Assembly (NCBI RefSeq): GCF_037975245.1
Contig: NC_092562.1
Span: 8,721,001 to 8,785,000, forward strand
Source of the DNA: Apostichopus japonicus
Lineage: Eukaryota > Echinodermata > Holothuroidea > Aspidochirotida > Stichopodidae
Reading direction: 5' to 3'
Length of the DNA stretch: 64,000 nucleotides
This document shows positions 34,660-46,300 of this stretch, piece after piece (position 1 is the first letter of the stretch; the number at the start of each line of letters is the position of its first letter). Position numbers and translations under genes: made by a program. The notes beneath the pieces were generated by a model that was given only the letters and a program-made list of their open reading frames with translations, was not told the DNA's origin and ran no database searches.

Positions 34660-35335
34660 TATATCTGATGTTGAATGTGGTTTGAGTTGACATGATACAG
34701 TTATCAACTTATTATGTATACAGTTATCTCTTAGAGGTAGACTCCAGCCTGGTTAACTCAGGGTAGATAACTTAATATATATTTTATCTTGAATGTGGTT
34801 TGAGTTGATATGATACAGTTATCATGTATTCAGTTTCAGTTTATTTATTTCCAGTATAAATATAAATATTTATAAAAAGGACATCAAAAATTCAAAAAGT
34901 ATGTTACGAAAATTGAAGACGAATTAGTACTCAACAAGTTCATTTAAACATGAAATTAAAATATGAATATTAGTATAGAAAATTAAATATTTAAACACAT
35001 TTACTGAATATTAAAATTACAATAAAGGTTTAACTTTGCCATTTTGAATATATATAGCAGCTACAAATGAATTTTTGTAAGCACATATTCTGTATTTGGG
35101 AGTTATTGACTTGTTTCTTAGATTATAGTTAGTCGTTTTGAATAGAGATGTCAATTCATTGTGTAGTGGATGATTTTCATTTTTATAAATATTCGTACTT
35201 ACTCTTATAAAATCATTTTTGACAGTATCATTTACCTTCGCTATCAAAGTTTCAAAGTGTATACAGTTATCTCTTAGAGGTAGACTACAGCCTGGTTAAA
35301 CTGAGGGTAGATAATGTTATATATCTTTCCTAGAG
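34660..35335. repeat. Local repeat pair split by a LINE insertion
   Basis: A unit with 'gtatacagttatctcttaga' and 'gtagact.cagcctggtta' occurs at about 34718-34775 and about 35258-35325. A second word, 'gaatgtggtttgagttga', occurs at about 34674 and 34792. The repeat is interrupted at 34836-35257 by the LINE copy. Confidence 0.65.
34836..35257 (-). mobile_element. 5'-truncated LINE insertion (CR1/RTE-like tail)
   Basis: On the minus strand an open frame ends at 35017 with LHNELTSLFKTTNYNLRNKS and ITPKYRICAYKNSFVAA. This resembles the far C-terminus of CR1-like ORF2 proteins (Y-x-LR ... P-x-x-R ... YKxSF). It is followed by an A/T-rich 3' region. The insertion is bordered by an 11-bp direct repeat TGTATWCAGTT (34825-34835 and 35258-35268, one mismatch), taken as the target-site duplication. 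The pre-insertion sequence is recognisable in the neighbouring repeat unit. Confidence 0.6.
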
Positions 35336-35520
35336 ACAGTTGACTGAATCTTTACTTCAGTCGGTGTTTGGACAAATTTTCTTCAAATATTCTTGAAATT
35401 TAAACACCCAAAAGGGCGTTGTCCAACATCAGTTCCTTCTTTATGGGGTGATAGTTATAGACTGCACAAGTCATAACAATTAAGGATTGTATTGATTTTT
35501 GGCAAGAAACTCATTGTAAG

Positions 35521-35866
35521 ACTGTAAAATGACAATGACCAGTCTATTGTTTTTAAGGAACAATGTGGTTCTCTTGTAAAATGACAATGACCATTCTATT
35601 GTTTTTAAGGAACAATGTAGTTCTCTTGTAAAATGACAATGATCATTCTATTGTTTTTAAGGAACAATGTGGTTCTCTTGTAAAATGACAATGACCAGTC
35701 TATTGTTTTAAAGGAACAATGTGGTTCTCTTGTAAAATGACAATGACCATTCTATTGTTTTTAATTAACAATGTAGTTCTCTTGTAAAATGACAATGACC
35801 ATTCTATTGTTTTGAAGGAACAATGTGGTTCTCTTGTAAAGACAATGACCATTCTATTGTTTTTCA
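35521..35866. repeat. 52-bp minisatellite, about 7 copies
   Basis: Units contain 'gtaaaatgacaatgacca' and 'ctattgtttttaaggaaca' with point differences. Confidence 0.92.
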
Positions 35867-36835
35867 GTTTATTTTTCCGTATTGGTTAGTGTTGACATTC
35901 TGTAATTACATTCACTGAATTTTAATTTATTATCATAAACTTTGTAAAATGAATTGGCACACTGATGTTGCTATGGAGACTGGCCAAATTATTGAGTTCT
36001 TCAATATATTTGCAAGCTACTGTACATGAATGTGAAGCATTTGTATCTCATTTCACATACGGCCCAAAAATGTTGCAAATTTGTAAAATCATTTTGATAT
36101 GTTGTTAATCATTGAAAATGACTGGCATCAATCTAAGTTGTATTTCTATTTCCTCTTTACTTTTTACAAAATGAACCTTAAAGCATCTGAGTCTTATAAA
36201 TTAAAGTTGTTACTTTATATTCTCACACACAGACCAATGGATTAGTTCCTCTGATGTAATGCAAAATTCAATGAGAATAGGACACATATAACATGTTCTA
36301 ATTGCATTACAAATTCATCAATGACAAACGACCTTAAAAGTAATTGAAGGGTAATCTGTTGTTAACCTTAAAATTTAAGTCCGCACTGAAGAGCTGATGT
36401 CGTCATCAACTTAGCCAAAGAGTAACATTCAGAAGATTTGATATATTTTCTTTAATGCTAAATATCTCGAAAGCTGGAATAGCTATGAACTATTACTTGC
36501 ACTCAAACATTCGACTATGACATATCAAAGAGATTATGACATATCAATACTAAATTTCTACTTTTGAAGGGCATATTTTGCATAAGTTTGTTTTATATTC
36601 GGCACCTTAACGACTAAGCCAAATAATATTCACACATAATTGGCCCACCCTTCAACCTAACTAGGAGCAACAATGTACAACAGTTTGGCTGTTCTGAATA
36701 AGCAAGTTAAATTAACTGTATAATCCAATAAATAAACCTATGATGTATTGTTTTAATTGTTTCATTATTACAAATTCAACTGACTCATTGTCGGGCAGTT
36801 TTGATGGACTTAATTAACAGCTTAGGCTTAAAGTG
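35867..36835. other. AT-rich non-coding DNA
   Basis: No supported feature. The strand context is probably EIF2B3 intron 6. Confidence 0.4.
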
Positions 36836-36839
36836 CCTT

Positions 36840-37190
36840 ATGTAATAATAATAATAGTAGTAAACAGTTTTTATATAGCGCAACTTACAATAAAGTCTCG
36901 CCGCGCTGTACAAAAGAAAGTGAAAGATATGTACACAATATACAATAAGAGTAAACATAACAATTATAACAATGAAAACAGGTGTGTCTTCAAAACAGTT
37001 TTGAACATCTCCACAGCCACCACATTCTTTATGTTGAGTTGGAGTTTATTCCAAAGGAGGGTTGAGGAGTACTGCAAAGATCGCTCCCCATAAGATTTAG
37101 TGGACACAGGGTGCATACAGAGCAATGATTGGGTGCTAGAGCACCCAATTGTGTAGTCATTTGTACATTTACATAGTCACCTTCTGGTCC
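36840..37190. repeat. Interspersed repeat with an ATA tract
   Basis: Begins with 'aataataataatagtagta' and continues 'tttttatatagcgcaac', then 'gccgcgctgtaca' and 'ggtgtgtcttcaaaacagtt'. This word order is familiar from dispersed SINE-like repeats of marine invertebrates. Family and ends are not determined. Confidence 0.45.
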
Positions 37191-37263
37191 ACAACCAGAC
37201 CCTTTATTGAGATGACTTAAACATTTATCTCCTTGATCCAAGGAATTAAACAAAAAAACCTAC

Positions 37264-37388
37264 CTTGCTGCTTTTCTTTTAAATCTTCTTCATTCTCACC
37301 GACTTGAACTGGAATTGATGGTCTGCTTCTCTTAAACTGCTTCTTCACAAAGAATGGAATAACTTCTCCCTTTAGAGTGGTCAGTGAT
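37264..37388 (-). CDS. EIF2B3: EIF2B3 exon 6
   Basis: 125 nt. Acceptor TTAATAG, donor G|GTAGGT. Encodes [20 protein letters not shown] and then a charged linker [11 protein letters not shown], aligning with SI.SIR.ELIPYLV.KQF of the family. It ends in phase 1, so at least one more exon must follow. Confidence 0.88.
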
Positions 37389-40300
37389 CTATTAATGACC
37401 AGTTAAAACAATGGCACAGAATTAGTTTCATATATTCAGTCATGAATGTCACTTACAATCAAGCAGCAAAAGACAATACATTCACAATGGATTTGGTGCT
37501 ACAAAAGATAATATACAGACAACAACTTGTAATTGGAAAGCCTATCGGGTTTATGATTCCTTGCCTTTAAGAAGCCAACTAAAATTTGTCTAACAAATAC
37601 ACAAGCAACAGCTCAATAACAGGGATATACCCAACAGCATATATATCACTTAACATGTGGTATGGATCAATCAACTCTGTGACTAGAATTTTACAATATC
37701 TAACTTGTTTCTCAATATTTGCTAACATTGAGCTCAAGAAAAGCCTCCCCTGTTTCATAAACAGACACAATGATAGGTGCATTGTCATGGCATGGAGATT
37801 TTATTGACCATATTAAGGTCACAAATCAAATCTGTCAACAAAAAAATTGGGGGATGAAAGAAATTTACGATGTGACATGATCCAAGAAAAAGGAAAGATT
37901 TCAGAAAAAGTAACATTTGTATAGATTGATTTTTTCATGATGATGTTAGCTGCTCAGTACAGGCCTCAAGTTTATGTTAATATTTTATAAATACTGTAAT
38001 ACACGTAACATCTCTGGTTGAAAGTGCAACCAGCTTGGAGGACATGTAATGCCTCAGGATACAACTGCAACAACCTTGGAGTGAACATAACATCTCTGGT
38101 TGAACTCCAACCAGCTTGGAGCACATGTAACATCTCTGGTCACAACTGGAACCAGCTTGGAGCACATGTAACATCTCTGGTCACAACTGGAACCAGCTTG
38201 GAGCACATGTAACATCTCTGGTTACAAGGGCAATCACCTTGGAGTACACGTAACATCTCTAGTTACAACTGGAATCACATTGGAGTGCACTTAACATCTC
38301 TGGTTGAACTCCAACCAGCTTGGAGCACATGTAACATCTCTGGTCACAACTGGAACCAGCTTGGAGCACATGTAACATCTCTGGTTACAACTGGAACCAG
38401 CTTGGAGTACATGTAACATCTCTGGTTACAAATGCAATCACTTTGGAGTACACGTAACATCTCTGGTTACAAGTGCAACCACCTTGGAGTACATGAATCA
38501 TCTCTGGTCGAAAACTGCAACCATCTTGCAGTAAATGTAACATCTCTGGTTACAACTGCAACCACCTTGGAGACACGTAACATCTCTAGTTACAACTGGA
38601 ATCACATTGGAGTGCACTTAACATCTCTGGTTGAACTCCAACCAGCTTGGAGCACATGTAACATCTCTGGTTACAACTGGAACCAGCTTGGAGTACATGT
38701 AACATCTCTGGTTACAAGTGCAATCACCTTGGAGTACACGTAACATCTCTGGTTACAACTGGAATCACATTGGAGTACACATAACATCTCTGGTTACAAG
38801 TGCAATCACTTTGGAGTACATGTAACATCTCTGGTTACAAGTGCAACCACCTTGGAGTACATGAATCATCTCTGGTCGAAAACTGCAACCATCTTGCAGT
38901 AAATGTAACATCTCTGGTTACAACTGCAACCATCTTGGAGTACACGTAACATCTCTAGTTACAACTGGAATCACATTGGAGTACACATAACATCTCTGGT
39001 TACAAGTGCAATCACCTTGGAGTATACGTAACAGCTCTGGTTACAAGTGCAATCACCTTGGAGTACAAGTAACATCTCTGGTTACAAGGGCAATCACCTT
39101 GGAGTACACGTAACATCTCTGGTTACAAGTGCAATCACCTTGGAGTACACATAACATCTCTGGTTACAAGTGCAATCACCTTGGAGTACATGTAACATCT
39201 CTGGTTACAAGTGCAATCACCTTGGAGTTCATGTAACATCTCTGGTTACAAGTGCAACCACCTTGGAGTACAAGTAACATCTGGTTAATACTGGAACCAA
39301 CTTGGAGTACATGTACCATCTCTGGTTAAAGCTCGAACCAGCTTGGAGCACATGTAACGCCTCTGGTTACAACTGCAAACCACCTTTGACGACATGTAAC
39401 CCCTCTGGTTAAATCTGCAATCATCTTTTGAGTCCACGTAACATCTCTGGCCAAAGTGAAATCACCTTGGAGTACATGAATCGTCTCTGGTCGAAACTGC
39501 AATCACCTTTGAGTACACGTAACATCTCTGGTTAATACTGGAACCAACTTAGAGTACTTCTTACATTTCTGATAATGCAGTTAGCATCTATAGATGAATG
39601 TGCAGTGTCACCAATGTACAGTACCAAACGTTTGATTGCTCGAATGCAATGTGTATACAAAGTTCAGATCATTATAATAATTAAAATCCCTTTCACATTT
39701 GTCATTGACATCTTTCGATCCAGCAATATATATTAGAACTGATTTTATTGTACTAACACAGCTGAAGACGGATTTTGCCAGGCATAATTTAAATGGATTT
39801 AAAGAGGAGAGCTGGCTCTAAGCATGACTTTGACCAACCCAACCACCCAGACTTCCTCAACCATCCTCTTATTAGTAGCACAAATGTGTCAAGTCAGACT
39901 ACACAGACACAATATCAACCGCATCAATATACAACAAACACCAACAAACAAATACATGACAAGTTACAAGTAGTTAAACAAAACAAATGGATCAATGAAA
40001 TTAACTCTCTTTTTTTCAAGTATCAACAATTTTGAAACTCAAAGGCATTGTGTGTAATGTAGTTCACACTGTATACATTGGTTTGTCCTGCTCATATTGC
40101 AGTATTGATATCTCAATTATTTAGGACTGAGAACAGACCAAGGCCAAAGGGTCTTGGACAAGGACCTTAAATAAAAGTTACAGCTGAAAATGAGTGTGAA
40201 TACTGTGTTTAGGTCCCCGGTTAGAGTCACTCCAAGATTAATGTATGTCGTCCAGTTACAGAATTGTTGACTATTGCCAATTCATAATCTTGGACGTTAA

Positions 40301-43300
40301 ATATGAATGTAAGAGACCGACTTCAGTCAGCTTGCGGCTTTGATAAGCCAATGACGCTCTCTTCGCGAGTTCCTGCTTGCAGGAGGATTTAAAATACATA
40401 CATACATACATACAATGACTGATTTAAGGTGTATGTTCTATGCTAAGTTTTGCTTCTTTATATTTTATTGTATTGCTTTGACTTTTCTCCAAGATCTTCA
40501 ATTTGGTTTACAATTCTATTTCAAGAATGTTATCTCTCTATTCTATTACATGTGAAATATACATTCTTGAGCAGTTTTCTACTCCCATGAACACTTCCTC
40601 TGCTAGTAATGGCATTACACAGCGTGTGTGATTACCAACTGAATGTAAAACGACGGTCACTTTTTCTTCTGTGGTTCAATCCAATTCCCGACAATATATA
40701 CAAAATATTTCAAATCCAAGCAGTGCATTGTCTGGTTTTTGATTCTGATACATGAGAAATAACTTACTTGCAAGTGTGTGGTGTCTTGATGTTAAAATAA
40801 TACATCTCTAACCTGACTTAATGTAAATTGGAGAGGTTATAAATATATCAAAATTCATGGTGTTATGTTGTTCGAACTTGTTTGAGAAGCTATCACAATA
40901 CTTTCTACAACTATGAAACCTTAGTTAGATCTGATAAGAGAGTTCAAAACATCACTTCTGTCATGTCACAGGTGGAGTTTTCTTTACATTAATCTTCTCC
41001 ATTGTCTGTTGTTTATCATCAGGCTTCTACTCCGTGACTTCAAATTATAGATCTCAGAGGGTGCAGAGCGATAGAAACATTTCAAGGCACGTTTGTCTTG
41101 ATTTATTATAGTCGACATCACGTTTACTAGTTTTTCTTGTAATCCACTGGGCTGCCATGTGTGAATATAAAATGTTCAAAGATGGAATTCTTAAGCAGGA
41201 AACTGACAGTTGAGAAATAGAATCCATCTGTTCATTAACTGACCATTGACATCATTAACAGCCAAATTTTGTTAATGTTTGCAATTGTTTACAATTACTA
41301 TTCAGTGGACATATCAGGTATGAATGAAATCAGGGGTAGCTCAAGGCACCATTCCATTAATAACAAAATCAGATTCAGCCTCACATCAGCACTGGTGGCT
41401 ACAGACTGTTTCAAGTCTCCTTTTTTCAAAGTTAAAATCCTTTCAATCTAAGTATAATACAGTCCTCTGTGGATGCATTACAAACAATAACCCTTTAATA
41501 CACCGAGATCAGGGGTGGGAAACCTTTTTGAATGAATGGGCCAGATATAAGGAGTGAAAAATTGACTGGGCCGCACCTAACCAACGACCTGCTGTTGATT
41601 TCAAACCTTTTCTTCCGAGGACTTTCAAGCGATAGGTGTGTGTATTCACAAAAAAACATAATGTCAATAGAGTACAGTTGATAATTCATGGGGATAATAG
41701 GCCTACCTGACAGCATCATTAGTGCCGATAAATTCTAAGCAGCTAGCTTGTTTTTTGTGATGATCTAAAATAGATTGTTTTCTTTTTCTTTTCTTGAGAC
41801 ATCTCACGGGCTGCAAAAAAATCACTGGCGGGCCGCATGTGGCCCGTAGATTGCTCATGCCAGACCTAGATGAATTAATTTGTATGTATGTATGTATGTA
41901 TTTTAGATCCTCCTGCAAGCAGGAACTTGTCAAGAAGCCATCATTGGCTTATCAAAGCCGCAAGCTGACCGAAGTCAGTCTCTTAATTCATATTTAACGT
42001 CCATGAATTATGAATTGTAAATTTAATATTATCCTGCACTTGTTACCAAGTTTATTCACTTTCCATTCCAATGGTGTGCAATGCAGTACATAAAACCACT
42101 CACTATTTCTTCTCAGCACATTGACTAACATTTTGTAACAAATAAATGGCAATATTCTCACATTTAAGAGCAAGTTTAACTTTCTTAAATATACCATGAC
42201 CTAATGCATTGTAGGCAAAAGTTCAATTTTTGTAAAGGTAAAAGCGTTTATTATGTATCTTACCTTCCAGCTTTGGTGTCTGCCAAAAAATCTATGACCC
42301 ATTTTTTCATGATGTACAGATGTGCGTCCATCAGATTAGTTCTGACCTCAAAATTTGGGTACCTATGGGAGACAGGAATATAAATTATAGAAAGTAGAGG
42401 GTTACCTATAAATTACCACAAAGAGCAGTAAGAAAAATGATTGTTATAATCCTGAGAAATCACTGGTCTTTTTAAACTGATGTTATGACAATTGTCATAT
42501 TTACAGATGAATTAAACCTACAGACACAGGTTTGAACTGGTTCATGCATCAATTCAGTTTCAAGAGCTGAAGACAGGACTACTAGTGCAGACACTAGTTG
42601 GCCATGAAAATTAAAAATTTAGGTCATGAGAATCATAAATAATAATTCATAAATAAGAAACTTTCTTTCAAAACAGCTCTAAAATCACTGTAATAATGAT
42701 AAAATGGCCATTCAAAATGGCGCTGTTAAAATAGTGTGAGTATTCGTTTGTTAGAATCCTTGTAGAGTAAAAAAAACAAATACCAAAAAAATAACATGAT
42801 GTAAGTAAAGTTTGTAAATGCCTTTAACCAGGGTTTCCCTAACATTATCCCCCCCACAAACCCCCTGTGGATGTCAGAGTTGCCCACGAACCGCCAACTT
42901 TTCGAGACACGATCTGAGTCATTATTATACTATGGCACGGTACAGTACTACTATGGCAACATATGCATATGGAACGCGAAAAGAGTTTGTCAATAAGGTA
43001 CGACTTTTGTACATTACTAAATTATATGATTCAACAAAAAGTACTCTATTTTTGACTTTCAGAAACGTCTCACAAACCCCCTGGGATGGACTCACGCACC
43101 CCCTGGGGGTTCATGCACCCCAGTTAGGGAACCCTTGCCTTAGATTATAACACACCCACATTTGGAACCAAGAGGACACTCTGTATAAATTCACTATATG
43201 ATAATTTGTCTGTTACAACAAAAAAGACACCTGGCAGACAGACAGACAGACCAACAAACTCAGAGTTGATGAATGCACCTGACTAAAGGAATACAAACCA

Positions 43301-46300
43301 TTGAAGGTTCAGCTGGAGTTCAAAACAGCCAAAAACAATCAACTGTTTGATGAGGTCAAGTGTAGCTTTTTGTAATGGAAATGTAGGTTAGCTGAGCAAG
43401 AAAGCCGATACCTTAATTCAACTGTCAGAATGACGACTTTATTTCTTACTCGGCGTTGTGTAATGTGAGAAGAAATATCTACAGAATACTGACATCCTTT
43501 CAGATAACATTCCATAGCCATCTAAGATGTCTGATGTGACTGGGGTGAATAGCAGTTCAAAGACTTTTTTTTGGATACAAGTTTAGCTCTACTGCAAACC
43601 TTTATTTTGATATCCTTTATTCTAACATCAGCAAAATCTCTTTTATGGGAATTTTTCCTGTTTTTTTGTTGCTGTGATTGAATCTACTGGTTCTGAAATG
43701 CACTACAGAACAGTTTTCAAGACCTTTCACTTACCATAAATAGCCCAGAACAATGCATTGTAGGACTTCAAAACCCATATTTATTTTTCTTTTATTTGTC
43801 ATTCATGCTCACTTAATTCCACCATAGAATGGAAATATGTATTTGTTTGCCAACAGGTGATTGTATCTTAGTGATAAACTACCAAGCTCAGAATTTTGCA
43901 ATTTTAGGAACTTGCTATTAAGATATTCCAATGCATACACAAAATCTACTGGCTCAAATCATCTTGCCCACTTGCATTTGATTAATTTTTCACTGACAAA
44001 ACAATGTAATTGCCTTTTTTCTTTCTACTGGCAAACAGAGAAATCCACTGGACTTTAGTCAATACATAGCTTGAATTTCAAGGCCAGCTGCCTTCATGTG
44101 GTCTTTATATTTCACTCCTCTTCTCACAGCTCTCTTCCACCCTTTTTTCTCCACACTTTTCCGTCTTTGTCCTTCTCCAGTTTATTCCCTACCCCCTTCC
44201 CTTAAACCTCTCTTTGTCCCCCTACTGTTTATCTCCTACTGTACACCTCCTCTTCCCCTGTTGGTTTTCTTTCTTTCTTCTCTCCATCCCTTGTCAACTA
44301 ATCCCCTTACATCTATCTCTTTGTATTCACCATGCTCATTAACCTGTCTGTATTCTGTGCGTGTTTTTGTCCCTTCTGTTACTGTTACTTGTCATTCAGC
44401 CTTTGAAGAAGATCCTGCTAGGATCGAAACGTTAGGCCAACTTACTTTTACACAATCTTTATATTAAGTTAGATTTATGCATAGCTTTGCTGAAAATACA
44501 GATAGATAGGAAAACAGCCAAACACATTCAATGAAGTAGCTCATGAAACTCAAGTGTGCAGTTTTATTTTGGAAATATAGGCTAGCTAAGCAAGAAACCA
44601 GGTGTACCTTCTTCAGTGTCACACCAGAAGGTTTTGAATCATTCTCATTTCATAATCCAGATTTCAATTGTTAGGAAAGTGAAAAGTAGAGAAATGTAAC
44701 TAGTTGCTGAATGTGAAATTAGGAGAATGTTTTAATAAGTGATTATAAGATGTCTTCCTTGTTAACTGAAGACTAAATCCATAGTAAAGTTATAGTAAAG
44801 TTCCACAGAGACTAGTAGATGTTTATTCCCTAACATCTGAAAGATAACATGAAGATGACTGCCTACAGTACATAATAACATAGGTGCAATCTGTCAGAAG
44901 GAAGAGGGGGTATATCATGTATTTAGCTGCGTGGAACTATGCAATCAAAAGGATTTAGTCTTCACTTAATTTTGGGACATCTAATATATTTTGGACACCA
45001 ATGATTAAACTAAACAAAGCAGACAATGAAACATAAATGTCACTAGGAATATTTCTTGTGTAAACATACTGACTGACTGACTCACTCACATACTGACTGA
45101 CTGACTCACTGACTGACTCAATGACTGACTGACTCACTCACTCACTGACTGACTCACTGAATGAATCACTGACTGACTCACTGACTGACTCACTCACTGA
45201 CTGACTCAGACTGCCTCACTCACTGACTGACTGGACTGACTCACTAACTGACTGACTCACTCACTGACTGTCTCACTGACTGACTCATTGACTGACTTAC
45301 TGGCTCACTCACTCACTGACTGTCTCAATCACCGACTCATTCACTGACATGTTCTCAGTGGCAATTACAACAAGCTGCTTGAAAGTATTGTTCTAAAAAA
45401 ATTTACTATGACTATTTTGTCTATTACCAATATCAACACAATATGACTTTTCAAAAGGTTTTCAATTTCTGTTTTGTTCTGAAGTTTTTCCACCATTATT
45501 TTACATTTTTTAATCTTCAAAAAAAAACTGATGAAGTAATTAAATCTGCAACTGAAATTTAAAGTCTCACAGGTATACTAACTCAAGAATTTAATCAAAG
45601 CTGACTTACTTACTGACTGACTCACTCACCAGGGCTATTTGATTAATAGACTGACTATCTGACTTACTCACTGGCTAACTGACTATCTGACTGATTGAGT
45701 GACTGACTGACTGACTATCTGACTGACTGGCTCACCAAGGTATTTGATTAACTAAGTAAGTGAATATCTGATTAACTGACTGGCTGACTCTTTGGCTAAC
45801 TGATTAACTGACTAACTATCTGATTAACTGACTATCTAACTGACTCACTTGCTAACTGACTATCTGACTGACTGAGTGACTGGCTATCTGGCTGAGTGAC
45901 TGACTCACTCACTTAAACTTACCTTTTCAATAAAGATGTATCTATACTTAAGTCATCCTCCACATCAGCCTCTGCAGTGAGCATTAAAAGACGATTACTC
46001 TCCTCAGACAAAGCCACAATGTCCTTTTGTTCTAGACGAAAAGAGAAGGGAAACAGGAGACATTAAAGAGTGAAAACTTTCACAGTAATTTGTTGCTGTT
46101 GTGCCGCTTTAGATTTAGCCACAAAGACAATTTGATGTAGGTGAAGAAATAAAAACACAAAATATATTGAACAATGAAATATTTGAGAGAATTTTGATGT
46201 TTGATTGCTGTTTTTCTTTCTTTTTCTGTCTTTGATTGCTGTATTTTCTCTTTCATTTGGAATTGTTTTTCTTTTCTTTTGTCTAATTGCATTATTTTCT

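Noticed and set aside
38001-39556. A possible CRISPR-like array of 41-bp repeats
   Set aside because: There are no unique spacers: the whole unit is repeated head to tail, and the context is a eukaryotic intron.
44096-44467. A 123-codon plus-strand open frame rich in Leu, Ser, Pro and Phe
   Set aside because: It lies in a pyrimidine-rich tract in an EIF2B3 intron. The hydrophobic composition follows from CT-rich DNA, and its end resembles the terminus of an interspersed repeat.
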